NCBI RefSeq assembly: GCF_008298035.1
Contig: NZ_CP042910.1
Coordinates: forward strand, 1,322,001 to 1,386,000
Length of the DNA stretch: 64,000 nucleotides
Origin: Gimesia maris
GTDB lineage: Bacteria; Planctomycetota; Planctomycetia; Planctomycetales; Planctomycetaceae
Direction of reading: 5' to 3'
Position numbers and translations under genes: made by a program. Below, piece after piece: positions 43,832 through 53,411 of the stretch. The notes below the pieces were generated by a model that had not been told where the DNA came from, made no database searches, and worked only from the letters and a program-made list of their open reading frames with translations. The number at the start of each line of letters is the position of its first letter. The stretch's first letter is position 1.

Positions 43832-44527
43832 ATGCTGGGAAATGTCTCTCCCACCGAATTCGATTTGCGTTTTTCATTATTTGGAATCCCGATCCGCGTC
43901 CATCCTCTGTTCTGGGTGATGGCAGCGTTCATGGGCTGGTATCCAAATGATCCCAAAATCACGCTCATCTGGATCGCCTGCGTTTTTATTTCAATTCTGG
44001 TCCATGAACTGGGACATGCTGTCATGGCCAAATATTTTGGCTGGCCTCCCGAAATCGTGCTCTATCACTTTGGGGGACTGGCCATCTATCAGCCCTATTC
44101 CGGGCTGACAACACAGCGCTCCATCATCATTTCTGCTGCAGGGCCGATGGCTGGATTCGGGCTGTATGGCGCAATCTTTTTCTTCAGATATTTCTCCGTT
44201 CGCTATGGAATGTGGGATGGCTTCAGTGAACAGGCCCGCTTTTATATTGGTATCGCCTTTCATGATCTGCTGTTTATTAATCTGATCTGGGGGCTGATTA
44301 ACCTCGCACCGGTGTTGCCACTGGATGGCGGTCATATCTGCGAAGATATCTGCAAAACCGTCAAACGCTCACGCGGCGATGTACTGGCGATTCAGATCTC
44401 CATGGTCGTTGCCGGCGGTCTGGCCGTTTATTTCTTTACGCACCAGCAGCGCTATGCAGGCATCATGTTCGCACTGTTCGCGTTCTTTAACTACCAGGCG
44501 TACCAGTCACGCAACAATATCTGGTAA
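43832..44527 (+). CDS. Site-2 protease-like membrane metalloprotease (M50 family)
   Basis: A 231-residue membrane protein. The zinc motif HExxH is in SILVHELGHAVMAKYFGWPP and the second zinc-site motif is NLAPVLPLDGGHI (NPxPxLDGG-like). Five to six hydrophobic segments surround them (LFWVMAAFMGW, IWIACVFISILV, IIISAAGPMAGFGLYGAIFF). It is a minimal M50 protease without PDZ or CBS domains. Such enzymes cut membrane-anchored regulators, for example anti-sigma factors, and two transmembrane anti-sigma genes exist in this window, but no direct link is shown. It diverges from the retron. A TGAGC lies upstream of the ATG. Confidence 0.92.
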   Translation: MLGNVSPTEFDLRFSLFGIPIRVHPLFWVMAAFMGWYPNDPKITLIWIACVFISILVHELGHAVMAKYFGWPPEIVLYHFGGLAIYQPYSGLTTQRSIIISAAGPMAGFGLYGAIFFFRYFSVRYGMWDGFSEQARFYIGIAFHDLLFINLIWGLINLAPVLPLDGGHICEDICKTVKRSRGDVLAIQISMVVAGGLAVYFFTHQQRYAGIMFALFAFFNYQAYQSRNNIW

Positions 44528-44560
44528 GGATCTTGTGAGAAGTGACTGCTGCAAACTGAC

Positions 44561-45913
44561 TCAGAAGCCCAGTCCGTCACCGTTCAGTTCAGATGTCTTC
44601 ACTGTACCATCGGTGATGTTGAACATGCCCGGGTAAGAGCGTTTCCACTTCTTGTTCGGACCGGGGCAATACTGACGACCATTGCCTTCAATCGCAGCAA
44701 TCGAGGGGATGCGGGCAGCCAGGCTGGCAGAATGCAGGAACGAATAACCGCAGCAGGTCAGGTCCTGCACGCAGAGGAACATGTCAAACTTCTGAGCAGC
44801 GGCCCCCAGGAACAGCGATTCCGTCTGTCCTTTGCAGGCTTTCAAAGCCACACCCGAATAACCCAGCTCACGACTCAGCAGCAGCGATTCATAATCCACC
44901 AGCGATTCATCAATCACCACAGGTTTAATTTTGGCTGCTTCGTGCATTTTGTTTTCGGGATTGGCTTTCAGATCGCGGTTGGTGGGCTGTTCGATGTATT
45001 GCACGCGATCGAAAGCAGCCGGTGTCTGTTCACGGATTTTATTAAGAAAGTCCAGAACATAATCCACGTTCTCGCACTTCTCATTGAAATCGAGAGAGTA
45101 GACCCACTTATCCTGTCCGCGTTCCCCCTGTGCTTTGACCGCTTCATTTTCAACAGCGATCACACGACTGATATCCCAGTCCATGTTGTCACCGGACAGT
45201 TTGATTTTCAGGTGTGTCAGACCGTCGGCTTTGATCCACTCGCCCAGTGTTTCCGGCAGGCCGTCGTCAACGCGTTCTGAAATGTCCGCTTCCGTGATCG
45301 GGTCTAATGCACCGACCAGGTGGTACAGCGGCAGCGTCGGTTTGGGATCACGCAGGGTATACTGATCCAGGTATTCCCCTTTAAATTGATCATCCAGATA
45401 CTCGGTCAGATCATGGCTCATGTATTCGGCAGAAAGACCATTGTAACTGTTGATATGATTCGCACGACCGAAGCCGTCGTGAATTGCTGCGTCCAGCGGA
45501 CTGGAAGCGACCAGCTGCGCCAGTTCCGGAATTTCCTCAGCCAGACCGAGTCGCTTGGAAAGTTTCTTTGCCATGAAATGGTATTCAGCCGAGATGTGAT
45601 ACATCAGATCGATCGGATGCGCGACTTCCGGGCAGATATTGGCAATCTCGACCGCTTCTTTCAGAAATTCGATCATTGCTTTCAGCGAGTCTTCCGGACT
45701 GACGACCGCGGATGGCCAGGCCCAGATATTACCCGCCGGCATGCTGCCGATCCCGATACCCTGTTTTCCATTGCGTGTTTCAACGATGACTTCCACATTC
45801 AACAGAACGCTGCTGTCCATCACCCGACCACCAAATTTGAGCGGGGTCCGGAAGGGGACTTCTTCAGTTGAAAATTTTGCCTCAACGATTTTGATATCTG
45901 TTGACTTGGGCAT
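44561..45913 (-). CDS. Enolase-superfamily enzyme (mandelate racemase/muconate lactonizing type)
   Basis: A 450-residue protein with the superfamily's N-terminal capping domain (VEAKFSTEEVPFRTPLKFGG) and a barrel with the catalytic KxK motif (THLKIKLSG), three metal ligands (in VYSLDFNEKCE, VQYIEQPTN and PVVIDESLVD), and the opposite-face Lys (GVALKACKGQTES). It is about 80 residues longer than typical family members because of an enlarged capping region. Substrate is unknown; dehydration or epimerisation of an acid sugar or dipeptide is possible. It is a stand-alone gene, convergent with the M50 protease gene, and its start matches the ATG at 45913. Confidence 0.88.
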   Translation of the reverse strand: MPKSTDIKIVEAKFSTEEVPFRTPLKFGGRVMDSSVLLNVEVIVETRNGKQGIGIGSMPAGNIWAWPSAVVSPEDSLKAMIEFLKEAVEIANICPEVAHPIDLMYHISAEYHFMAKKLSKRLGLAEEIPELAQLVASSPLDAAIHDGFGRANHINSYNGLSAEYMSHDLTEYLDDQFKGEYLDQYTLRDPKPTLPLYHLVGALDPITEADISERVDDGLPETLGEWIKADGLTHLKIKLSGDNMDWDISRVIAVENEAVKAQGERGQDKWVYSLDFNEKCENVDYVLDFLNKIREQTPAAFDRVQYIEQPTNRDLKANPENKMHEAAKIKPVVIDESLVDYESLLLSRELGYSGVALKACKGQTESLFLGAAAQKFDMFLCVQDLTCCGYSFLHSASLAARIPSIAAIEGNGRQYCPGPNKKWKRSYPGMFNITDGTVKTSELNGDGLGF

Positions 45914-46027
45914 CGGTCTAAAATTATTCCTTCATGTTACGTGTAAGACCAGACGAAACGTTCATCTGTGAATTATATGTCGTCCTGTAGAACACCAGTT
46001 CTAAACTGGATTTTATAACCATTCAGT

Positions 46028-47350
46028 TCAATCTTCAAGAAACGAACCTGATACATTCCTGCTTGAGAAAAAACCCGAAAAATTCAGTTTTTCCGATTCC
46101 TTTCGGGGCCAGAGCATGTTACGGACCTCATTCCTGCTCAGATCCCGGGGCAGCTCTGGCTGAATCTGCCCCTGGCAGCGGAGAATTTGATCTGCCAGTG
46201 AAAGCAGGCATTCCCCCTGGTCGTCACCAGTCCCATACAGCGTGCACACCGGCGTACCAGCCGGAATTCTGGTTCCCCGATCAGGAACGTCTGCGATCGT
46301 GGGAATCTGCCAGGCTACCTGTCTCGGAGAGGATTCCCAAGGGAGATCAGGGGTTGTCAGGTCCGTCGGCGCGTACAAAATTCCTTTGGAAACAGTTGAT
46401 AATGTCCGTTTTTCCTTGGTTTTGAGCAGCTGAATCAGTTCATCGGCCAAGGTTCCTGCCACAGCCGATGATGCGTCGCAGGAACGACAGGCGGCAAAAT
46501 GCCACCGCAGCAGAGGCAGGCAATACTGCAGCTCAAACAGTTCAGTCAATGCAGTGTATCGGGGATTGACTTCGGTCAGCCATAAACCCGGCTGCCCGTC
46601 CGGATTCCAGATCAGATCGCAACCAAACAGGCCTCTCAGATGGCATCCGCGCGCGATATTGTGCCCCAGTTTTCCCAGAGCGTGACGCCATTCAGGGGGC
46701 ATAGATGGCAATGTCATTCCACCACAAAACTGAAAACCGGTAGCATGAAGTGCCCTGTTTCCAATAAATTGAACCGCAGTGCCAATCAGCACGCAACAAT
46801 CATCGCAGGCAAGGTACAGGGCAGACAAGGGAATACCAGGCTGAAACTGCTGCAGATAATATTGTGTAGAATCGGTTGGATCTGTCGTGTGTGAATCCGC
46901 AAAACTGATTCCCTGACCGGCAGCACTCAGGCGGGGTTTGCGCAGCCAGAGTTCCCGGGGAGGAGTTTGTGTATCGACGGGCAGGCAGGGGGAGATGGCA
47001 ATTGGTTGATCGACGAGCAGATCCTGCAGAAAAAACGGATCACGGACTTTTTTTAACGATTCTTCTGCGTTTCCCAGCAATGTGTGACGTTGATTGATTG
47101 CGTTGATCACTTCCGGCCGGTTTTCCAGGGCACCGGTGTAGATCCAGTTTTGTGGTTCCCGTTTCAGAATCTCTTCCAGCCAGTGACAATGCTCATCGAT
47201 TTTGATGACGACCTCAGACACGGCGCGGAGGTCGCGGTCTGCAAACTGATCCGCACAGACTGGCTGGAAGCCTGCTCGTACTGCAGAACAGGCGGCAGCC
47301 CGCGTACTGGCGCCGACGATCAGTAAAGAAGAGGATCCAGGAAAATTCAC
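46028..47350 (-). CDS. ATP-grasp protein associated with H4MPT C1 metabolism
   Basis: A 440-residue protein starting with GTG at 47350. It has an N-terminal Rossmann-like part (SSLLIVGASTRAAACSAVRA) and an ATP-grasp fold: LWLRKPRLSAAGQGISFADS (ATP-binding Lys and Gly loop) and LFGCDLIWNPDGQPGLWLTE with the metal-binding EVNPRYTALTELFEL. ATP-grasp proteins of this type occur in H4MPT gene clusters of methylotrophs and planctomycetes and are suspected cofactor-biosynthesis ligases. It diverges from fae (260 bases apart), supporting that role. Reaction not established. Confidence 0.85.
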   Translation of the reverse strand: MNFPGSSSLLIVGASTRAAACSAVRAGFQPVCADQFADRDLRAVSEVVIKIDEHCHWLEEILKREPQNWIYTGALENRPEVINAINQRHTLLGNAEESLKKVRDPFFLQDLLVDQPIAISPCLPVDTQTPPRELWLRKPRLSAAGQGISFADSHTTDPTDSTQYYLQQFQPGIPLSALYLACDDCCVLIGTAVQFIGNRALHATGFQFCGGMTLPSMPPEWRHALGKLGHNIARGCHLRGLFGCDLIWNPDGQPGLWLTEVNPRYTALTELFELQYCLPLLRWHFAACRSCDASSAVAGTLADELIQLLKTKEKRTLSTVSKGILYAPTDLTTPDLPWESSPRQVAWQIPTIADVPDRGTRIPAGTPVCTLYGTGDDQGECLLSLADQILRCQGQIQPELPRDLSRNEVRNMLWPRKESEKLNFSGFFSSRNVSGSFLED

Positions 47351-47609
47351 AGTTTTTTTCTATGCATCTCAAAGAGTTCAGGGGGACGGACATGACAATT
47401 TTATGAGGATTTAGAGTGATTACCAGCGGTTTACTGGCATTCCGCTTCTTAAATTGTTATTACTTGTTAGAGGCTACGAATGATCCAAGGTGAACCAGGC
47501 TTGAGAGAGTTTGTTTCGCCGTCCCTTCAGGACTGCGGTATTCGTGATCCGTTTTTAATTGTGCTAACAGCATAACTATGTGAACCTGATAAGAAATGGA
47601 GAACGAAGA

Positions 47610-48107
47610 ATGTCAATGTTTGTCGGTGAGTCACTTGTGGGTGAAGGTAATGAAGTTGCTCATATCGATTTGTTGATTGGTGACAAAACCGGTCCTGTCG
47701 GTGCAGCTTTTGCAAACGCTCTGTCCAGCCAGAAAATGGGTCATAGTAACCTGCTGGCTGTCTTATCACCCAACCTCGCAGTTAAGCCAGCAACCGTGAT
47801 GGTAACCAAGGTCACCATCAAAGGTGCAAAACAGGCGGTGCAGATGTTTGGCCCCGCGCAATACGCCGTCGCGAAAGCCGTCGCTGACAGTGTTGAAGCC
47901 GGCGTGATCCCGAAAGATCAATGCGAAGATCTCGTCATTGTCTGTGGTGTCTTTATCCACTGGGAAGCCGACGATGATAAGAAAATCTTCGATTACAACT
48001 ATGAAGCAACCAAAGAAGCCATTGCCCGTGCAATGAAGAATGAGCCTTCTGTGGATGAAATGATCGCCAAGAAGAGTGAAGCAACTCACCCCTTCTACGC
48101 TGGCTGA
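47610..48107 (+). CDS. fae: Formaldehyde-activating enzyme Fae
   Basis: Fae condenses formaldehyde with H4MPT to methylene-H4MPT, the entry point of the C1 detoxification/oxidation pathway. The start at 47610 (ATG behind GGAGAACGAAG) gives a 165-residue protein, the normal size; the frame's earlier start lacks a ribosome-binding site. Family blocks: MFVGESLVGEGNEVAHIDLL with the catalytic-region His, GPVGAAFANALSSQKMGHSN, LAVLSPNLAVKPATVMVTKV, MFGPAQYAVAKAVADSVE, and IVCGVFIHWEADDDKKIFDY. mtdB follows on the same strand. Confidence 0.98.
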   Translation: MSMFVGESLVGEGNEVAHIDLLIGDKTGPVGAAFANALSSQKMGHSNLLAVLSPNLAVKPATVMVTKVTIKGAKQAVQMFGPAQYAVAKAVADSVEAGVIPKDQCEDLVIVCGVFIHWEADDDKKIFDYNYEATKEAIARAMKNEPSVDEMIAKKSEATHPFYAG

Positions 48108-48138
48108 TCCAGGCAGTAAGGATGGCGGAATCGAATAC

Positions 48139-48171
48139 ATACCCCTGTTCTTCTGGAGCAGGGGTATTTTG
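48139..48171 (+). terminator. Terminator or attenuator between fae and mtdB
   Basis: ATACCCCTG (48139-48147) and CAGGGGTAT (48159-48167) form a perfect 9-bp stem with an 11-base loop, followed by TTT and then mixed sequence. The weak U-tail suggests partial read-through, so fae would be expressed more than mtdB. Confidence 0.7.
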
Positions 48172-48210
48172 TTGGGCTGTTTTCAGATTTGATGATTGTC
48201 GAGATCTCTC

Positions 48211-49074
48211 ATGAAAAAAATACTGATTCAACTTGATACCGATACGCACGCCAGTTCGTTTGATCGTGTGGTTGCCATTGATGCCGGCGTCGATGAGTTA
48301 ATGAGCTACAGCGATGTGACTCCCGTGAATGTGGAGTCCCTGGTGCATGGTGCCATGTTCACGCGCGGTCCCAAAGAGTTAAACAATACTGCGATCTTTG
48401 TCGGAGGCAGCGAAGTCCATTCCGGTGAAACTCTGTTTCAGAAAATACAGGACACGTTCTTCGGTCCCATGCGGGTTTCCGTCATGATGGACTCGAACGG
48501 CTCCAACACAACGGCGGCAGCCGCCGTTCTGGCAGCGGGAAAACATCTCGATTTCTCCGCGACAACCGCCCTCGTACTGGGTGGCACCGGCCCTGTGGGG
48601 CAACGGGCCGCGCAATTGCTGGCAAAACGGGGCGCGAAAGTGATTCTCGCTTCTCGCTCGATTGACCGGGCACAGGCGGCCTGCGATGCAATTGCCCGCA
48701 TTGTCGAAGGGGCACAACTGACGCCGCTGGGGCTCAAAGATCATAAACAGATCGAGACGGCCAATAAGGATACAAATCTCATCATTTCCGCCGGCGCAGC
48801 GGGAGTTAAACTGCTGCCCGCTGCCTGCTGGAAACCGATGAAACAGCTTAAGGTGGTCATCGACCTCAATGCGGTTCCTCCAGCCGGAATTGAAGAAGTA
48901 GATGTGATGGATAAGGCAACCGACCGGGACGGAATTCTCAGTTACGGAGCGATTGGCGTCGGCGGAACGAAAATGAAAATCCATAAAGCCGCCATCCAGA
49001 AGCTGTTTGAAAATAATGACCTGCTGCTGGATACAGAAGAAATCTATCAGATTGGGGTCGATTTGCAGGACTGA
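48211..49074 (+). CDS. mtdB: Methylene-H4MPT dehydrogenase, NAD(P)-dependent
   Basis: Oxidises methylene-H4MPT to methenyl-H4MPT. The ATG at 48211 gives a 287-residue protein; an in-frame TTG five codons upstream is less likely. The N-terminal catalytic domain has KKILIQLDTDTHASSFDRVV and FVGGSEVHSGETLFQKIQ; the C-terminal Rossmann fold is ALVLGGTGPVGQRAAQLLAK with SRSIDRAQAACDAI for NADP. IDLNAVPPAGIEEVDVMD and GIGGTK-type end blocks fit MtdA/MtdB. The nearby fae favours the H4MPT-linked MtdB over H4F-linked MtdA. Confidence 0.93.
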   Translation: MKKILIQLDTDTHASSFDRVVAIDAGVDELMSYSDVTPVNVESLVHGAMFTRGPKELNNTAIFVGGSEVHSGETLFQKIQDTFFGPMRVSVMMDSNGSNTTAAAAVLAAGKHLDFSATTALVLGGTGPVGQRAAQLLAKRGAKVILASRSIDRAQAACDAIARIVEGAQLTPLGLKDHKQIETANKDTNLIISAGAAGVKLLPAACWKPMKQLKVVIDLNAVPPAGIEEVDVMDKATDRDGILSYGAIGVGGTKMKIHKAAIQKLFENNDLLLDTEEIYQIGVDLQD

Positions 49075-49220
49075 TTCCAGATGGCAAAATGCCTCGGAAC
49101 TTCAGGTTCAGGTTGCATTTACTTATCGGGTACAGCTAGAATTAAATTTCCGGAACAAACTCCCTCCTGGCAGAAACTGGTGTTTCTCCAGATAATCATT
49201 CCCGATGGCCGTGAATCCAG

Positions 49221-49814
49221 ATGAATCAAAATCTGAATGATGCCGATCTCATGAAACGCGTTTGTGCAGGCGATTATCTCCTGTTCGACGAACTGGTACT
49301 ACGCTACCGGGAACGACTCTTGAGATTTGCCTGGAGCAAGTATGGTCGACAGGTCGCTGCCGAAGACCTGGTGCAGGAAGCCTTCCTGGCGGCTTTTGCG
49401 GCCCGGGAATCCTACAACCCGTCTTTTGCATTTTCGACATGGCTCTGGACGATATTTTTGAATTTATGTCGGCGACAGTATAAACATCAGATACGTCAAC
49501 CGCGGGAAGTGGTTCGTTCTTCTTTCAGTACCTCGGAAGAGACGGTGATCCCGGAACCCAGCTCCTCAGAGACTCCTCTGCACGCAGTATTGAAAACAGA
49601 ACAGTTTGAACTACTGACAATCTATCTTGCAGAACTGCCTGAAGTTCAGGCGGATTCGCTGCGGTTGCGTTTTTTCGGCGGTATGAAATTTACGGAAATC
49701 GCGTTAACTATGGACTGCAGTTTATCAGCAGCAAAAATACGTGTGAAAAACGGGTTGCTTCAACTGGCTCATCGTTTTTCTGAAGATACGACTTCGGAAG
49801 GAGATGTCTCATGA
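49221..49814 (+). CDS. ECF-type RNA polymerase sigma factor (second in window)
   Basis: A 197-residue sigma-70 family protein with region 2 (FDELVLRYRERLLRFAWSKY, EDLVQEAFLAAFAARES, FSTWLWTIFLNLCRRQYKHQ) and region 4 (SLRLRFFGGMKFTEIALTMD, CSLSAAKIRVKNGLLQLA). The region 4 start is less canonical than in the 25.4-kb sigma factor. It overlaps the next gene by 4 bases (ATGA), a translationally coupled sigma/anti-sigma pair. It sits inside the H4MPT gene group, so C1 stress such as formaldehyde is a conceivable trigger, but nothing in the sequence proves it. Confidence 0.92.
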   Translation: MNQNLNDADLMKRVCAGDYLLFDELVLRYRERLLRFAWSKYGRQVAAEDLVQEAFLAAFAARESYNPSFAFSTWLWTIFLNLCRRQYKHQIRQPREVVRSSFSTSEETVIPEPSSSETPLHAVLKTEQFELLTIYLAELPEVQADSLRLRFFGGMKFTEIALTMDCSLSAAKIRVKNGLLQLAHRFSEDTTSEGDVS

Positions 49815-50413
49815 ATTGTGACGAAGCGTTTGAACTGATCACCCATCCTACGGACCATCAGTGCGAAGAACTGCAATGGCATCTGCAGTTGTGTCCACGT
49901 TGTCGGCAGATGCAGGAAACACTGGCACCTGCGCTCAGCTCGTTTTACCAGATTCTGGACGAGTCTTCAGAGACGGATGAGTTAAGCGACCACTATTCCG
50001 AGATGCAACAGACAGCGGACCATCATGCACTACCCGCCTTTCCTGCTGCCGGTAAACCATTTCTTTCTGCCGAAACCGTACGGATGGCAGAGCAGGCAGC
50101 CACACGCCTGAGCGCAGAAACGGATGTAAACCGCAAGGCAGGCAGCCCTGCACCCCTTAAGTCAAATCATAAACGTCTGGTGAACGCCGCCCTGATTCTG
50201 ATGGCGGGAGTTCTCATGGGCTGGGGGATCTCTCTGGATGTACCCGAAAAATCAGTACCCGGCGCGGCCAGTGTGTCTCAGGGACAGCAATCCTGCCTCT
50301 GGATTGCCCAGCGGGAAGAGATCGCCAGGCATTCTGCCCGGATGGAAAAATCGTCGGTCAATAATGTAGTCCTGTCTTGTGTGGCTTGCCACCTGCAGTC
50401 GACTGCTGAATAA
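49811..50413 (+). CDS. Zinc-finger anti-sigma factor with a C-terminal CxxCH motif
   Basis: A 200-residue protein. The N-terminus is a zf-HC2 anti-sigma domain with HLQLCPRC (H-x3-C-x2-C) at about 24-35, which usually binds zinc and holds the sigma factor. A single membrane helix lies at about 120-140 (LVNAALILMAGVLMGWGISL). The remaining 60 residues would be periplasmic and end in VVLSCVACHLQSTAE: CVACH (190-194) matches the CxxCH haem c attachment motif and could also be a redox- or metal-sensing thiol pair. It is coupled to the ECF sigma gene upstream. Confidence 0.85.
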   Translation: MNCDEAFELITHPTDHQCEELQWHLQLCPRCRQMQETLAPALSSFYQILDESSETDELSDHYSEMQQTADHHALPAFPAAGKPFLSAETVRMAEQAATRLSAETDVNRKAGSPAPLKSNHKRLVNAALILMAGVLMGWGISLDVPEKSVPGAASVSQGQQSCLWIAQREEIARHSARMEKSSVNNVVLSCVACHLQSTAE

Positions 50414-50765
50414 TCCCGCTTCAATCGCCTCGGTCTGCTGCTGCGCCGTGCGCGTAATTATTACTTAAAACAGCTGCAAAACGGCCTGTTTTTGTAAGAC
50501 TTACAAGCTGCAATCTTCTGCAGAGTGATTTTTTCAAACGATCTCAGTAAATCTGAATGTCAATGAAAAACTCATCTTGCGGCTGTTTTACTTTTTCGTT
50601 ATTTCTACGCAACCCACAATTAACCTGAGGGCAACTTTCCTGTCTTACACTCCCTATTCTCAAATCCTCTCTGAGATTACAGGGCCTGAAACAACGTGAA
50701 TTCCATCCTGTCACAATTGAGTGAACCTCATATCTTTTCTCGTAAATATTACAATTGGATTCGAC
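50414..50765. other. Intergenic region before bamA
   Basis: About 350 bases. It contains an inverted repeat TTGTAAG-A-CTTACAA at 50492-50506. I see no supportable gene. Confidence 0.5.
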
Positions 50766-53411
50766 ATGATAAGAGGTGTCTTGTCTGACACCAGATGCGG
50801 AAACGCATTTCGATTGGCTTTTTGCCTGATCCTGGTACAGCTTACATTGTTCGGAGACTGCTTCAACGGAATGATTCCGCTGATCGACTCAGCCTGCGCT
50901 CAGGAACCAGCGAAAAAGTCGATCTCGTTGAACGATCCGATTTTCGATATCCAGGTAGAAGGAAATCATTCGATTCCCGCCCTGGCAATTTTACAGAAAA
51001 CAAAAATTCAACGCGGTCGTCCTGCTACCCGCGATCAGGTTCTGGAAGATGTTCGTCTGCTGTTTGCTACCCGCTGGTTCTCCAGTGTTCAACCTGTCTA
51101 TCGAAACACAGATCAGGGACTGGTACTGGTTTATAAAGTCAAAGAGCGACCGATCGTGGAGAAGGTCGAATTTCGTGGGAATAAAAAAGTGAAAACCAAG
51201 CGACTCGAAGCGACTACCGGTTTAAAAGTCGGTTCTCCTTTCGATGTCTCTGCCAACCAGGAATCCGTGCAGCGTATCAAGCAGCTGTATGTCGAACGTG
51301 GTTACCGCTTTGCCGAAATCAAACTGCTGAAAGGGGGCAACGCCGATGACCGCCAGGTGATCTTTGAGATCAATGAAGGTCCGAAAGTCATCGTCACGGG
51401 AATCAAGTTCAGCGGTAATAAATTCGTCAGTGATGGAGTCTTGAAAACCAAACTCCTCACTAAAAAAGCACCACTGGGCTTAAGTGTCTTCGGTGGTAAA
51501 TTTGATCCATCCACAGTCGAAGACGATCTGGTAGCTCTTAAACAGTATTACAACAGCCTGGGTTTCTTCGATGTGAAAATCGACGAGAAGATCGGCTTTA
51601 ATAAAGATCGTTCTCATGTACAGATTGAATATACCGTCAACGAAGGAAAACGCTACAAGATCCGGGACATCCTGATTGAGGGGAACCGCATCTTTTCAGA
51701 AGATGAAATTCGGGATAACATCAAACTGGCTTCCGGTGAATTCTTTAACAGCCGCACACTTTCAACCGACGTCGATAAACTGACGGTTAAATATGGCGAG
51801 CTCGGACATCTGTTTGCCAAAGTCAATCCTGTGCCCCGTTTTCTGGAAGCACCGGGTGAAGTCGACCTCGTTTACCAGATCAACGAAGACAAACCCTACC
51901 GCATCCGCAAAATTACACCACATATTTCTGGTGACAATCCTCGGACAAAAAGTTCCGTGCTGACCAATCCCCTGATGGTCGCACCCGGCGATCTGGCAAA
52001 TCAGCGATTGATCGCCAAAAGTAAACGGCGAATTGAAGGGAATAAAGTATTCCAGACCGGGCCACAAAATGGACCCAGAATCAACGTCACTCGCGTTGAT
52101 CCCCAGCGTGAACTGGCAGAAATCCGTCGGGACGATGTCGTGCGTGGTCAGAATTTCGAACTCGATCAGAAATTCGATCAGGGGGTCATCTATGATGATG
52201 GCATCATCCATGAACAGCGGCGAACTCAGGAAGTGTTTCGTGGTCAGAATTATGACAACGGCATACCAGAACCATTGAATCCGTTGTTCGGAAACAGCCC
52301 CTTGGGAGATCCCATGGGAACCGAGTTCCCTCAGCAGCAACCGGGCTGGGTCGACCTGGATGTGTACGCTTCCGAAAGTCGTACCGGTCGTCTGATGTTC
52401 GGCGTTGGTGTGAACAGTGACGCAGGGGTCGTGGGTTCGATCGTACTGCAGGAAGAAAACTTTGATATTCTCAGACCGCCCCGCAGTATGGAAGACATCC
52501 TGGATGGTACCGCCTGGCGCGGTGGCGGACAGCGGTTCCGTGCAGAAGCGGTTCCCGGTGATCAGGTCAGCCGATATCTGGTGAACTGGACCGATCCCTA
52601 TTTTCTGGATACAAACTTCAGCCTGGGCGTCAGTGGATTTTACTTCACCCGATTCTATACAGACTGGGATGAAGAACGCGTCGGGACCCGGCTCAGCCTG
52701 GGCCGTCAGTTGACTCAGGAATGGTCAGTCAACGGCCAGTTCCGTCTGGAAAATGTCGACCTCAGAAATCCACGTGTTCCCACGCCTGCCATCGTTCAGC
52801 AATCAGTTGGCAATAACCTGCTGAATACATTCCGACTGTCAGCCACACATGATACACGCGATGCGGCATTTCTGCCTGCCGAAGGACATATCCTGGAATT
52901 CGCTGCTGAGCAGGCTGTCGGTGATTACGATTATAGCCGCCTGGAAACAAACGCCAGTCAGTACTTTACCTTGTACAAACGGCCCGATGGTGGTGGACGG
53001 CATATCCTGTCGTTGAGTGCCTCTCTGGGCTGGACGGATACTGATACGCCGGTCTTCGAACGATATTATGCCGGTGGTTTCCAGACCTTCCGTGGCTTCG
53101 AATTCCGTGGTGTGACACCACGCGAAAATGGAGTCGCCATCGGTGGTCGCTGGAGCTTCCTGGGTAGTGCTCAATACATGGTCCCCATTACGGCTGATGA
53201 AATGGTCCAGATGGTCTTCTTCAGTGACTTCGGTACCGTCGAAGAGAGTGTCTCTCTGGACCAGTTCCGTGTCGCAGTGGGTGCCGGTCTGCGTTTGACA
53301 GTTCCTGCGATGGGGCCTGTTCCTGTTGCACTCGACTTCTCTGTGCCACTGGCGAAAGAAACGTTCGACGAAACCCAGGTCTTCAGTTTCTACGTCGGCT
53401 TCACCCGCTAA
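50766..53411 (+). CDS. bamA: BamA/Omp85 outer-membrane assembly protein
   Basis: About 881 residues from the ATG at 50766; a GTG 15 codons upstream is possible. A signal peptide (GNAFRLAFCLILVQLTLFGD, cleavage near SACAQE) is followed by about five POTRA domains, beginning at IFDIQVEGNHSIPALAILQK, VEKVEFRGNKKVKTKRLEAT, VTGIKFSGNKFVSDGVLKTK, KIRDILIEGNRIFSEDEIRD and IRKITPHISGDNPRTKSSVL. After a Gln/Asn/Asp-rich linker of about 110 residues comes the 16-strand barrel, with the lid motif GGFQTFRGFEFRG. It inserts outer-membrane proteins. It lies between the sigma/anti-sigma pair and more H4MPT genes. Confidence 0.94.
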   Translation: MIRGVLSDTRCGNAFRLAFCLILVQLTLFGDCFNGMIPLIDSACAQEPAKKSISLNDPIFDIQVEGNHSIPALAILQKTKIQRGRPATRDQVLEDVRLLFATRWFSSVQPVYRNTDQGLVLVYKVKERPIVEKVEFRGNKKVKTKRLEATTGLKVGSPFDVSANQESVQRIKQLYVERGYRFAEIKLLKGGNADDRQVIFEINEGPKVIVTGIKFSGNKFVSDGVLKTKLLTKKAPLGLSVFGGKFDPSTVEDDLVALKQYYNSLGFFDVKIDEKIGFNKDRSHVQIEYTVNEGKRYKIRDILIEGNRIFSEDEIRDNIKLASGEFFNSRTLSTDVDKLTVKYGELGHLFAKVNPVPRFLEAPGEVDLVYQINEDKPYRIRKITPHISGDNPRTKSSVLTNPLMVAPGDLANQRLIAKSKRRIEGNKVFQTGPQNGPRINVTRVDPQRELAEIRRDDVVRGQNFELDQKFDQGVIYDDGIIHEQRRTQEVFRGQNYDNGIPEPLNPLFGNSPLGDPMGTEFPQQQPGWVDLDVYASESRTGRLMFGVGVNSDAGVVGSIVLQEENFDILRPPRSMEDILDGTAWRGGGQRFRAEAVPGDQVSRYLVNWTDPYFLDTNFSLGVSGFYFTRFYTDWDEERVGTRLSLGRQLTQEWSVNGQFRLENVDLRNPRVPTPAIVQQSVGNNLLNTFRLSATHDTRDAAFLPAEGHILEFAAEQAVGDYDYSRLETNASQYFTLYKRPDGGGRHILSLSASLGWTDTDTPVFERYYAGGFQTFRGFEFRGVTPRENGVAIGGRWSFLGSAQYMVPITADEMVQMVFFSDFGTVEESVSLDQFRVAVGAGLRLTVPAMGPVPVALDFSVPLAKETFDETQVFSFYVGFTR

